Made by a program: the position numbers and the translations under genes
Shown here: one piece after another, positions 36,301-51,271 of the stretch
Layout: the number at the start of each line of letters is the position of its first letter
Numbering within the stretch: position 1 is the stretch's first letter
Assembly (NCBI RefSeq): GCF_030035675.1
Contig: NC_084497.1
Coordinates: 28,505,955-28,569,954 of the forward strand
Source: Rhineura floridana
Lineage: Eukaryota; Chordata; Lepidosauria; Squamata; Rhineuridae
Direction: 5' to 3'
Length of the DNA: 64,000 nt
Notes under the pieces: generated by a model
Told to the model about the DNA's origin: nothing
Database searches by the model: none
Seen by the model: only the letters and a program-made list of their open reading frames with translations

Positions 36301-37937
36301 GAAGGAAGTAGACTGATAGTGCCTGGTCCATAATCCCAGTTTTACAAGCCAGGTAATATTGACTGCAGGGGGAAAAGTTGGAAGAAGAATCAGTTAAAGC
36401 AGGATTACCCATGAGGCTTTGCTTGGTCACCTAGGATGAGCAAACTATCTCCAGGTGAGCAGCCCTCAAAAGAGGTTAAAAAGAAATACTGTGCGTTGCT
36501 GTTCTGTACTGCCGTTTTGTCATTCTGACGTCGGTAGCTTTTGCAGATTTTATTTTATGATTTTAACTGTGCATTTGCTTATAAACCGCTTAATATTTTT
36601 AAAGTCTCTAAACAGAGCGCAACATAAAAACAGTGGATAATATCATTAAAACAAAAGCGCAAAACAAAAGTATGTATCGACTTTCTTCTTTCAGCAAGCC
36701 TTTCAAGTAGATCCCAGTCTGCATCTGTATTGGAACTGTTTTTAAATATGTTTTTAAGGTATTTTGTTTTTTAGATGTTTTTAGTGTTTTACTGCCTGTT
36801 TGCCACCCCGGGCTCCTTCTGGAAGGATTGGTGGGATATAACCTTTTAACAACCACCGCCACTGAAGACAGGGTCTCAACATGGGTTAGAGAAAGCCTGG
36901 AGGAAAGATGTCTTTGTAAGACATCTGAAGCAACCAATGGTTGCCACTTTGCCTACGTAAGCCACCCTGGAACTGTTTGACGAAGGGCAGGTGATAAGTA
37001 CAAATAATAAATAAAGAAATTCCCCTTTTTTCTTTTGAGAAAACATAGGTGGGAACTGCAACAAAATGTTGCAGTGCACAGAGCTCCTTGTTCCAGATTC
37101 CAGCGGCCACATTCCATCCCCTCTCCTTGGTTTTCCATTCTGACTCCTTCAGTCCCAAAAATCGGCCAGGATTCTGTAGCCAGCTGAGCACACTCAGTCC
37201 TCATCAGTGGAGGCTGGTCCATTAGGGCAAATGGGTCAGCACCCCACCAATCTCACTCTGCCATCAGCCAGCCCCCACCTGCCTGCCCTCTTAGAACCAA
37301 CCCAAAGGGTGGCCCTGTGTGTCACCTTCCTCTTCCCCTGCTTAGTGTTGCCCTTGGAGAACTTAGCAGGGAGAAACTGGAAAACTGGAATGAGCCGGCT
37401 CTGCCTGTCATTGGCTCTGGCTCAGCCAATCATTGGCACTGGCTCCACCTACTGTTGGGCTCTCTGCCTTCCGCCCCACCCGTTGACCACCAGCCTTTTG
37501 ACCACCAGCCTTAACGTGCTGTTGTGGGGATTTTTGTTGCTGTTACTGCAGAAAACCTGGAGCTCTAAGGAGAGAGGCAGGAGACTGCATTGCCCTTCTC
37601 CTTAAAAGCAGGAAGTGACTCACTTCTCCAAAATGTTTCGTCAGGGCTGGTCCCCAATTAAGAGACCTGCCAATCATTCCAAAAATGGACGTGACATTCT
37701 TTGATTAAGAGAAGAACTCGGATCGCTCAAGACACCCAAACAGGAAACAAGCTGCTCTACTTACGGAAAAGAGGCCCCAGCAAAGCAGACGATGGACACC
37801 AGACCCAGCACCACGCTGCCTATATCCCGGCCACCTTGGGCACATTCGTGGAATACCTCCCATACCCACAGGGAACCATTGGGGCAATCGGAGAAATTCA
37901 TCCTCAGGGAACCGATCTTCTGAGGATGAGCGGCCAT
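30389..37937 (-). CDS. SLC66A1: SLC66A1 (PQLC2), lysosomal cationic amino acid exporter, complete coding region
   Basis: Seven-helix PQ-loop transporter that exports lysine and arginine from lysosomes and, in mammals, recruits the C9orf72-SMCR8-WDR41 complex. Coding exons in transcript order: 37937-37765, 36362-36233, 35426-35339, 33771-33608, 33051-32959, 31372-31187, 30487-30389. The frame is kept at every junction and gives 310 residues (human 291). Recognised blocks: MNFSDCPNGSLWVWEVF, the first PQ motif at residues 58-59 followed by ACKTGIMDQALSVYFLLGW and GGDSLNLIGSFLADQLPLQ, the second PQ at 211-212 (SRVPQIYTNFKRKSTSGISY), and HHLPWLIGSLGVLSLD. The C-terminus diverges from human but keeps an ExxxLL sorting motif (residues 296-301). 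Start: the ATG at 37935-37937 gives MAAHPQKIGSLRMNF; an in-frame second ATG 12 codons later is possible. Intron 1, upstream of the start exon, is inferred. Confidence 0.96.
30628..31110. repeat. Fold-back copy, L2-like 3' end and Sauria-like remnant in the last SLC66A1 intron
   Basis: 30628-30715 is a TCTACTCTGAGTAGGAC-family copy (GGGTCTACTCCGAATAAGAC). 30740-31005 is an L2-like tail (TTTATGTCCTGCCTTGCCTC, AGGCTTGTTGAAAGAGGAAG). 31005-31110 looks like a decayed reverse Sauria SINE (AAGTCACTTAGTAAGCTT, GCTAACCATTACACAGC) with an A-run inside. Confidence 0.5.
31545..31755 (+). mobile_element. CR1 LINE 3' end
   Basis: CTACTAGCCACAATGGCTAT, CACTTGAATGCCAGTTCCTG, CAAGACCTGCTTGTGGGCTT, CTGGTTGGCCACCGAGAACA and AATCCAGCAAGCTCTTCTTA; the order and spacing match the other plus-strand CR1 ends. 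Confidence 0.8.
32020..32890 (-). mobile_element. Array of four tRNA-derived SINEs, all reverse orientation
   Basis: Four tRNA heads occur in succession: CTCTAACCACTGAGCTGCCG near 32150, GCTCAGCCACTGAGCTACGG near 32455, GCTCTGCCACTGAGCTACGG near 32665 and GCTCTGCCGCCGAGCCACAG near 32875. Each is preceded by its own body with CTTCTGCATGCAAAG-type box B and CAGCGGCTCTCCAGGGTTT-type middle. The second copy contains a fold-back insertion near 32240-32310 (AGAGATGGGGAACATCTGTG). Confidence 0.75.
33340..33545. repeat. Unclassified interspersed repeat (AACAAAATGTTGCAG family)
   Basis: Shares the phrases AACAAAATGTTGCAG and CTAAGCATGCTCAATCCTC with copies at about 36955-37290 and, in two separate pieces, 59320-59410 and 59880-60120. 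I cannot assign it to a known superfamily; no coding potential was seen. Confidence 0.45.
33830..34445 (+). mobile_element. L2/CR1-clade LINE fragment, reverse-transcriptase C-terminus and 3' end
   Basis: The plus strand reads the typical C-terminal reverse-transcriptase block in a decayed frame: DYCNALYVGLSLKTVRKLQL then a stop, NAAARL, and later LHWLPESYW-like sequence (CACTGGCTGCCAGAGAGCTA). It ends with the tail CCTTTGGGAGAAAGGGTGGG followed by an AAATA repeat. It lies about 60 bp from the acceptor of SLC66A1 exon 33771-33608, antisense to the gene. Confidence 0.75.
35575..35765. repeat. Fold-back element, GGAACTGTAGTTTGTTA family
   Basis: Left arm CACATCATACTTTTAAAGCA-like, CCTTGGAACTGTAGTTTGTT; right arm AAACTACAGTTCCCAGGAGA and ATGTATGATGTGTCC. 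Best-preserved member of this family here, with arms that pair end to end. Confidence 0.75.
36010..36228 (+). mobile_element. CR1 LINE 3' end abutting an SLC66A1 splice donor
   Basis: GGAAACTCCATTTCCAGAGG, CAGTCTACCTCTGAATACCA, CTGCAGGCTTTCCGGAGG and TCTGATCCAGCAGGGCCCTT, then CTTATGTCCTTA, the CR1 terminal repeat region. The SLC66A1 exon 36362-36233 starts only a few bases further on, so the minus-strand donor GTAAGGACATAAGAAG overlaps the CR1 end. Confidence 0.75.
36955..37290. repeat. Unclassified interspersed repeat (AACAAAATGTTGCAG family)
   Basis: Contains GGGAACTGCAACAAAATGTT, GCAGTGCACAGAGCTCCTTG, TTCCAGATTCCAG and GAGCACACTCAGTCCTCATC. The first three phrases recur at 59340-59395. 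Boundaries are approximate. Confidence 0.45.
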
Positions 37938-38107
37938 CGCGTATGCTTAAGCAAGGACCGTCCCAGGAATTTAGGGAAGGAGGGTCAAGGGGTGCGGTTG
38001 CTGACGTCACACAAAACATAAGAGGAAGGATTTGTCCAGAGTTGAATCGTGGACCTGCCGGGGACGAAAACAATTGGATAATACAGTCGATTTATTTATA
38101 TGCTGCA

Positions 38108-38680
38108 TTTCATAAGAATCGTCCTGCAGGACCAGGCCAGCGGCCCACTGAGTTCAGCATCCTGCTCCCCTAAAGGAAAGCCCAAAACCAGCACCTGAGC
38201 ACAACAGCCCTCCTCCCCACTTGGGATTTCCAGCAACTGTCTTCAGAAGCATCCTGCCTTCGACTGGACGCAGAGCATGGCCACCATGGCTCGTAGCCAC
38301 TGATAGCCTTTATCCCCCCTGGATTTGCCTGATCCTCTTTGAAAGCCATCCATGTTGGTGGCCATCGCAGCCTCTTGTGGGAGCGAATTCCATCGTTTAA
38401 CTGTGCGCCATGTGAAGATTCTGTCCTGAATCTTCCCGCTTTCAGCTTCATTGGATGTCCATGAGTTCTGGTGTTATGAGAGAGGGAGAAGAACTTTTCT
38501 CCATCTGATGTCTCCATGCCACATAATTTCATACACTTCTATCATGTCTCCTCTGACTCTAAACTAAAAAAGCTCTAGATGCTGCAACCTTTCCGCACAG
38601 GAGAGTCGCTGCACCGCCTTGATCATCTTGGCTGTCCTTTTCTGAACTTTTCCAAGTTCCAGTTACAATATCAGCAAAAA
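38108..38680 (-). mobile_element. CR1 LINE 3' fragment
   Basis: Minus-strand CR1 with GGACCAGGCCAGCGGCCCAC, TCCCCCCTGGATTTGCCTGA, TTTGAAAGCCATCCATGTTG, TCATTGGATGTCCATGAGTT and ATGCTGCAACCTTTCCGC. The translation of the minus strand keeps HNTRTHGHPMKLKAGRFRT from the ORF2 C-terminus. Internally diverged. Confidence 0.8.
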
Positions 38681-40045
38681 CTGGGCTGTGACAAATCTGT
38701 GACTGAGCATGCATGAAACTCAGCGGAAATAAGAGGACCTGTCCATCTCTAGTATAAGACTTCACCATCATCAGCCTCAGTTCCCCACTTGTAAAATTAA
38801 CTAATTAAAAGTTTAAAATCAATGATCGCCATCTGTGCCTTCCATCTGTTTGGGACTACAACTCCCATCACCCACAGCATCATACGGCCACGCTGGCTGG
38901 GGCTGAAGGGAGATGTAGTCCAACACACGGGTGGGCACCAGATTGAGGAGGGTTGCTTTAAAGGAGAAGTCTATATTGTTATTTGCCAATGGAGCCTCCA
39001 TGTTCAGGAGTAGCATACCTCCAACTACAAAATATTAAGGAAAGGCCACCTTCTTCAGACCTCATTGGGGCATCTGGCTGGTCACTGTCGAAAGCAAGAT
39101 TTGGGACTGTAGGGGCCCTCAAAAGGCACTTTTTGTGTGACCTGGCCAGCTGACCATGAGTGTTGTAAGACTGAGTGGCCTTAATCAGCACTTTGCCGGC
39201 TTAAAAAGCAGCTAAGCAAAAGAGTCACAATCCGCTCGTGAGCAGCCAAAAAACAAACCAACCCCCCCCCCCCAAAATACAGAAACTGTTTTGTGGAGAG
39301 ACAGGGAGAAGACTTCAGCCTTCAAGAATTGCCTAGCTGCCACATATTCTCTCTTTGCAAACACAGATCTGCAAGAAAGTGTCATTTCAGCACAAAACAA
39401 CCCTGCTTTTTCATGACATGCTTCCTGCCTGTTTCGCTTTCCAAAGCTGGGCTTTTTTGTTTTGCCAGCCATGGAAAGTTAAAACTTTTCTGATTGGAGT
39501 CAAAGGACAAGATCAGATCCTGGAGTGCCTCACCTGGGCGGCTGTAAATAGGAGTGTGACACACCATGACAGAATTCCCTCCACAGTTTGCGTTTCCAAA
39601 TGTCTGTATGGTGGCGCTCCCCCGCTCATTTTCTTTTCCAGGTGAGGAAATAGTCTGTTTTCCATTTTATAGATCCAAGGGAAACTGAGGTTGCACAGAC
39701 ACCAACCTCATGTTCAAGATCACTTGGACAGTCTTTGGAGCAGGGATGGATTTGAACTTGGATCCCGACCCAGCGTTCAAGTTTAAAAACTAAACAAATG
39801 GATAAGCTGAATGTGCTGGAATGCACCACATTCTGCAAGAGTCTATTTTCCGCAGTGATGGGAATCTGGGGTGGGCGAACTCTAAGAGGTGCACAACCTT
39901 GTGGCATGTTTCTAAAGACAACACGTCCTGGAACTTAATCCCAAATCATCGCCACTTAATTTGCACTCACAACTCTTTAACAACTCATCCCAGATTTGTG
40001 GGGAGGTGGGATGGGGGAAACAGGAATGGCTATGAGAAATGATTA

Positions 40046-42903
40046 AGAACATAAGAACATAAGAAGAGCCTGCTGGATCAGGCCAGTGGCCCATCTAGTC
40101 CAGCATCCTGTTCTCACAGTGGCCAACCAGGTGCCTGGGGGAAGCCCGCAAGCAGGACCCGAGTGCAAGAACACTCTCCCCTCCTGAGGCTTCCGGCAAC
40201 TGGTTTTCAGAAGCATGCTGCCTCTGACTAGGCGCAGAGCTTGGAAAAGTTACTTTTTTGAACTACAACTCCCATCAGCCCTAGGCAACATGGCCACTGG
40301 ATTAGGCTGATGGGAGCTGTAGTTCAAAAAAGTAACTTTTCCAAGCTCTGGTAGGGTGGCACAGCACAGCCATCACGGCTAGTAGCCATTGATAGCCCTG
40401 TCCTCCATGAATTTGTCTAATCTTCTTTTAAAGCCATCCAAGCTGGTGGCCATTACTGCATCTTGTGGGAGCAAATTCCATAGTTTAACTATGCGCTGAG
40501 TAAAGAAGTACTTCCTTTTGTCTGTCCTGAATCTTCCAACATTCAGCTTCTTTGAATGCCCACAAGTTCTAGTATTATGAGAGAGGGAGAAGAACTTTTC
40601 TCTATCCACTTTCTCAATGCCATGCATGTCTCCTCTGACCCACCTTTTCTCTAAACTAAAAAGCCCCAAATGCTGCAACCTTTCCTCGTAAGGGAGTCGC
40701 TCCATCCCCTTGATCATTCTGGTTGCCCTCTTCTGAACCTTTTCCAACTCTATATCCTTTTTGAGATGAGGCGACCAGAACTGTACACAGTATTCCAAAT
40801 GCGGCCGCACCATAGATTTATACAATGGCATTATGATATCAGCTGTTTTATTTTCAATACCTTTCCTAATTATCGCTAGCATGGAATTTGCCTTTTTCAC
40901 AGCTGCCGCACACTGGGTCGACATTTTCATCGTGCTGTCCACTACAACCCCGAGGTCTCTCTCGTGGTCGGTCACCGCCAGTTCAGACCCCATGAGCGTA
41001 TATGTGAAATTAAGATTTTTTGCTCCAATATGCATAATTTTACACTTATTTATATTGAATTACATTTGCCATTTTTCCGCCCATTCACTCAGTTTGGAGA
41101 GGTCTTTTTGGAGCTCTTCGCAATCCCTTTTTGTTTTAACAACCCTGAACAATTTAGTGTCGTCAGCAAACTTGCCCACTTCACTGCTCACTCCTAATTC
41201 TAGGTCATTAATGAACAAGTTGAAAAGTACAGGTCCCAATACCGATCCTTGAGGGACTCCACTTTCTACAGCCCTCCATTGGGAGAACTGTCCGTTTATT
41301 CCTACTCTCTGCTTCTTAACCAATTCCTTATCCACAAGAGGACCTCTCCTCTTATTCCATGACTGCTAAGCTTCCTCAGAAGTCTTTGGTGAGGTACCTT
41401 GTCAAACGCTTTTTGAAAGTCTAAGTACACTATGTCCACTGGATCACCTCTATATGCTTGTTGACACTCTCAAAGAATTCTAATAGGTTACTGAGACAGG
41501 ACTTTCCCTTGCAGAAGCCATGCTGGCTCTGCTTCAGCAAGGCTTGTTCTTCTATGTGCTTAGTTAATCTAGCTTTAATAATACTTTCTACCAGTTTTCC
41601 AGGGACAGAAGTTCAGCTAACTGGCCTGTAATTTCCGGGATCCCTCTGGATCCCTTTTTGAAGATTGGCGTTACATTTGCCACTTTCCAGTCCTCAGGCA
41701 CGGAGGAGGACCCGAGGGACAAGTTACATATTTTAGCAGATCAGCAATTTCACATTTGAGTTCTTTGAGAACTCTTGGGTGGATGCCATCAGGGCCCGGT
41801 GATTTCTCAGTTGTTATATTGTTCATTAAGCCTAGAACTTCCTCTCTTGTTACCACTATTTGTCTCAGTTCCTCAGAATCCCTTCCTGCAAATGTTAGTT
41901 CAGGTTCAGGGATCTGCCCTATATCTTCCACTGTGAAGACAGATGCAAAGAATTCATTTAGCTTCTCTGCAATCTCCTTATCGTTCTTTAGTACTCCTTT
42001 GACTCCCTTATCATCCAAGGGTCCAATCGCCTCCCTAGATGGTCTCCTGCTTTGAATGTATTTATAGAATTTTTTGTTGTTGGTTTTTATGTTCTTAGCA
42101 ATGTGCTCCTCAAATTCTTTTTTAGCATCCCTTATTGTCTTCTTGCATTTCTTTTGCCAGAGTTTGTGTTCTTTTTTATTTTCTTCATGCGGACAAGACT
42201 TCCATTTTCTGAAGGAAGACTTTTTGCCTCTAAGAGCTTCCTTGACTTTGCTCGTTAACCATGCTGGCATCTTCTTGGCCCTGGTGGTACCTTTTCTGAT
42301 CTGCGGTATGCACTCCAGTTGAGCTTCTAATATAGTGTTTTTAAACAACTTCCAAGCATCTTCGAGTGATGTGACCCTCTGGACTTTGTTTTTCAGCTTT
42401 CTTTTTACCAATCCCCTCATTTTTGTGAAGTTTCCTCTTTTGAAGTCAAATGTGACCGTGTTGGATTTTCTTGGCAATTGGCCATTTACATGTATGTTTA
42501 ATTTAATAGCACTGTGGTCACTGCTCCCAATCGGTTCAACAACACTTACATCTCGCACGAGGTCCCGGTCCCCACTGAGGATTAATTCCAGGGTTGCCGT
42601 CCCTCTGGTCAGTTCCATGACCAACTGATCTAGGGAATAGTCATTTAGAATATCTAGAAACTTTGTTTCTTTGTCATGACTGGAACACATATGCAGCCAG
42701 TCTATGTCCGGGTAGTTGAAGTCACTCATTACTACCACATTTCCTAGTTTAGATGCTTCCTCAATTTCATATCTCATCTCAAGGTCTCCCTGAGCATTTT
42801 GATCAGGGGGACGATAGATCGTTCCCAGTATTAAGTCCCTCCTGGGGCATGGTATCACCACCCACAACGATTCTGTGGAGGATTGGAAATGCACTTTGCT
42901 CAT
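40046..42903 (-). mobile_element. CR1 LINE, long 5'-truncated copy in SLC66A1 intron 1
   Basis: Read on the minus strand. 42903-41671 encodes 410 residues: the C-terminal half of the endonuclease (GTIYRPPDQN, MSDFNYPDIDW, GSSDHSAI), a basic linker, and the start of the reverse transcriptase (TEKSPGPDGIHPRVLKELK). 41335-41060 carries the catalytic-site segment GKFADDTKLF in another frame. 41035-40379 gives 218 residues from LNFTYTLMGSELAVTDHERD to the end of ORF2 (DKFMEDRAINGY). The 3' UTR ends in the repeated octamer region TTATGTTCTTATGTTC (40046-40062). ORF1 and the endonuclease N-terminus are absent and the reverse transcriptase is frame-broken, so the copy is dead. A fold-back element sits in its 3' UTR (40236-40349). 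The 5' border may lie up to about 43.1 kb. Confidence 0.92.
40236..40349. repeat. Near-perfect 114-bp fold-back element nested in the CR1 3' UTR
   Basis: The left arm starts AGAGCTTGGAAAAGTTACTT and runs through GAACTACAACTCCCATCAGC; the right arm is its reverse complement and ends CCAAGCTCT. Over 45 bases the arms differ at one position by my count. The spacer is about 24 bp. The same core appears in older copies elsewhere, so this one is young or recently mobilised. No transposase is encoded. Confidence 0.85.
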
Positions 42904-43399
42904 GCTCTGAGATAATCTTGCTTAACGGCACATGTTCCCAGACTTGGGTCTGGAAATGCATACAAGGGTGCTGCCCTGTTCACATTATGCCAACAGAAGC
43001 TGGATGTATAGACACACACTTCAGACCCCATTTTGTATATTACTGAGGATGGACAAAGGAGATTACTCTCCACCAACCCGCACTTAAGGGGCACCATTAC
43101 AGCTACTGCCTGGAACTCATGATCTGTTTTTCAAGCAGACCGGAGACAAAGGATTGATCAACAGGACCTCTGAGCACAGGCAGGGTGCATTTGGCTTTGC
43201 ACCAAAGAAGGAACTACACTCAAACCCTCAGCATTTCTGGGATGGGGGCATGTTGACCCCATAACAGCCCACAGGTAAGTTTAAGCCCTGCGACGTTTTC
43301 ATTGTAGTTGGTGTCAAGAATTTGGCCTGGGAAAAGGGATTTAAAAAAAAACTGCTCTGGTTAAAAATAAAAGCACCCCTAACCCCCCAACCTCCTCTA

Positions 43400-43760
43400 C
43401 TCCGGGGTAAGCACCTCGCTTCACTTCCCCTGGGGGAAAAGCGGGTTTCAACTCCCGATTTCCAAAGGAGGCGCGAGTGGGTGGGTGACGGGAGGGGGTC
43501 GCTTCATCTCTTGCCCATCCTCACCTCGCCACGGGGCCGCATAGCTCACAAACCGGACCGACTCCTCTTCCCGGCGATCTGGAGCGCGGCTTTGTTGTTT
43601 CAGGTCGACCCGGCCGCAACTCCTCCCTTGCGCCGCCGGCTGAGCCCTGCATACGTTCCCGCCCCCGCCTCTGCTGATGCAGCGAAGTCAGCTGACTGGC
43701 CGAGCCCGCCCCCTCGAGGGAGGGAGGAATGGATCGGACCGCCCCACCGCCGCCCGCCAG
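43400..43760 (-). promoter_or_regulatory. SLC66A1: Probable SLC66A1 promoter and non-coding first exon
   Basis: GC- and CpG-rich, in contrast to flanking DNA. On the minus strand GTGGCGAG|GTGAGGATGG is a strong splice donor (exon end at 43525), fitting a 5' UTR exon spliced across about 5.6 kb to the ATG exon. A palindrome GTCAGCTGAC sits at 43687-43696. The same GC-rich zone continues toward the divergently transcribed AKR7A2 gene. The transcription start is not visible, so this is inference. Confidence 0.5.
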
Positions 43761-43974
43761 GAGTCATGAATGACGCGCACGGGGAGGGTGTTGAAACCGA
43801 TGCCGGGTTTAGCAAGCTCCTCGGGGCGCAGGCCTTTTGTTTCTTATGCTTTTCCCAGTGACAGCAGTTAAGGGTGATGATAAAGCAGTGCCTCTGAGCC
43901 AGTGCAGAGTGTCTTCCTTCTCTGAAGGCTTTCCTTCTGACGGAGCTGTCTTCCACCGAGTCACACCCTTGGTC

Positions 43975-44060
43975 TCTCTACCTCTGTCCTGCGCACACTG
44001 ACTGGCAGCAGCGGCTCTCTAGGACTGCAGCCTGGGACCATCTCCCTACCTGGAAAGGCT
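43975..44060 (-). mobile_element. tRNA-derived SINE remnant in the SLC66A1-AKR7A2 intergenic space
   Basis: Contains CACTGACTGGCAGCAGCGGC, TCTCTAGGACTGCAGC and CATCTCCCTACCTGGAAAGG; no head or tail. It lies between the two divergent GC-rich promoter parts. Confidence 0.5.
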
Positions 44061-44163
44061 GCAATCAGCAGCTTTAAAACGATATAGTGTCAATATCAAT
44101 GCCGCGTTCGAGTTGTAGGCGGGCTAGACTGCATGCAAAGCAAAGCCAGCGGCTGTAAAATAA

Positions 44164-50369
<6,206 letters not shown>

Positions 50370-50625
50370 AGGCTTGCACTCTCAACGGAAAATGTGAGTG
50401 CTGATCAGACGCTCCACTCTGTGGGATCGCGTTTGGCAATGGAGGTCCCTTTCCCACAAACACACTTTTGCTTCACAGAATCTCCTCCTACCAGCCCTGC
50501 CCTTTCTTAAGAGTGGAGGTGAGCCAACATCGGTGTGGCCTTAAATTGAGAGAGCACTTTTTGCCTCTGAGGGTTTTGTTTTTTTTGCAAAACTTTTTCG
50601 GTCTGTCTCTCTCCTGCCCTTCTTC

Positions 50626-50631
50626 AATAAA
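50626..50631 (+). terminator. AKR7A2: AKR7A2 polyadenylation signal AATAAA
   Basis: AATAAA in CTTCTTCAATAAAACTGTC, 257 nt after the stop codon, followed by TCTTGTCTGTTTTTCC as a likely downstream U-rich element. The MRTO4 stop on the other strand is about 640 bp further on. Confidence 0.85.
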
Positions 50632-50719
50632 ACTGTCTCTTCTACCATTCAATTCTCTTGTCTGTTTTTCCTCCAGGAAACAGATACAAGTAGAAAGAAT
50701 TTAAAGTGGAAAGTATTTA

Positions 50720-51090
50720 AGCATTTAGCTCAGTGCTGTCTGCGCTGAGTGACAGCAGGTCTTCAGAGTTTCTGATGGGGGATATTTTCCATGTCCTGCC
50801 TGTAGATTTGAACCTGGGACCTTCTGCCTGCCAAGCTCTATCGGTGAGCGATGGCTCTTCCCCTAAAAGTGAAGTGAGATTCTAGTCCTCATGGTTCTGC
50901 ATATAAAACTTCTGAGTTACGCAACAAGCTGCCTTATATCGAGTCAGATCCTTGCTCCACTTAGCTCAATACTGTCAACACTGACTGGCAGCCACGGTCC
51001 AGGTTTTCAGGCAGCCCTTCCTGGAGATGCAATTATCAAACCTGGGCTCTTCTGCATGAAAAGCAGTTGAGCTATGGGCTCTTCCGCACT
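50720..51090 (-). mobile_element. Two tRNA-derived SINEs in the AKR7A2-MRTO4 tail-to-tail spacer
   Basis: 50720-50870 (GCTCAGTGCTGTCTGCGCTG, AACCTGGGACCTTCTGCCTG) and 50930-51090 (CAAGCTGCCTTATATCGAGT, ACTGACTGGCAGCCACGG, TCTTCTGCATGAAAAGCAG). Same orientation. They fill most of the short spacer between the two genes. Confidence 0.7.
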
Positions 51091-51271
51091 TTGGATGTCC
51101 CAAAATTGGTTTTTAAGACTGTGTATACAAGGGAACAAAGTGACTTAAGACTTTAGAAGCTCTTCTTACGTGTTTATATATATATATATACAAAAAGATT
51201 GATCTGATAAAATCCTTAGTTGATCAGATTTCATGGATCAGCCCTTTGGGGTACAACAGTCCCTTGTCTGC

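Larger units (their letters stand above)
31187..43524 (-). other. SLC66A1: SLC66A1 introns: what they hold
   Basis: Intron 1 (43524 down to about 37940): the 2.9-kb CR1, a CR1 fragment at 38108-38680, a fold-back copy at 38830-38960, MIR-like core at 39640-39700, otherwise unremarkable. Intron 36363-37764: L2-like tail and an unclassified repeat. Intron 35427-36232: fold-back element and a CR1 end. Intron 33772-35338: L2-type LINE piece, then about 0.9 kb with nothing recognised. Intron 33052-33607: unclassified repeat. Intron 31373-32958: CR1 end and a four-copy SINE array. The intron 30488-31186 lies mostly left of this interval and is listed separately by its repeats. Confidence 0.65.

Noticed and set aside
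40379-42903. Minus-strand open frames of 410 and 218 residues as a host gene
   Set aside because: They encode CR1 endonuclease and reverse-transcriptase segments in broken frames and end in the CR1 3' terminal repeat.
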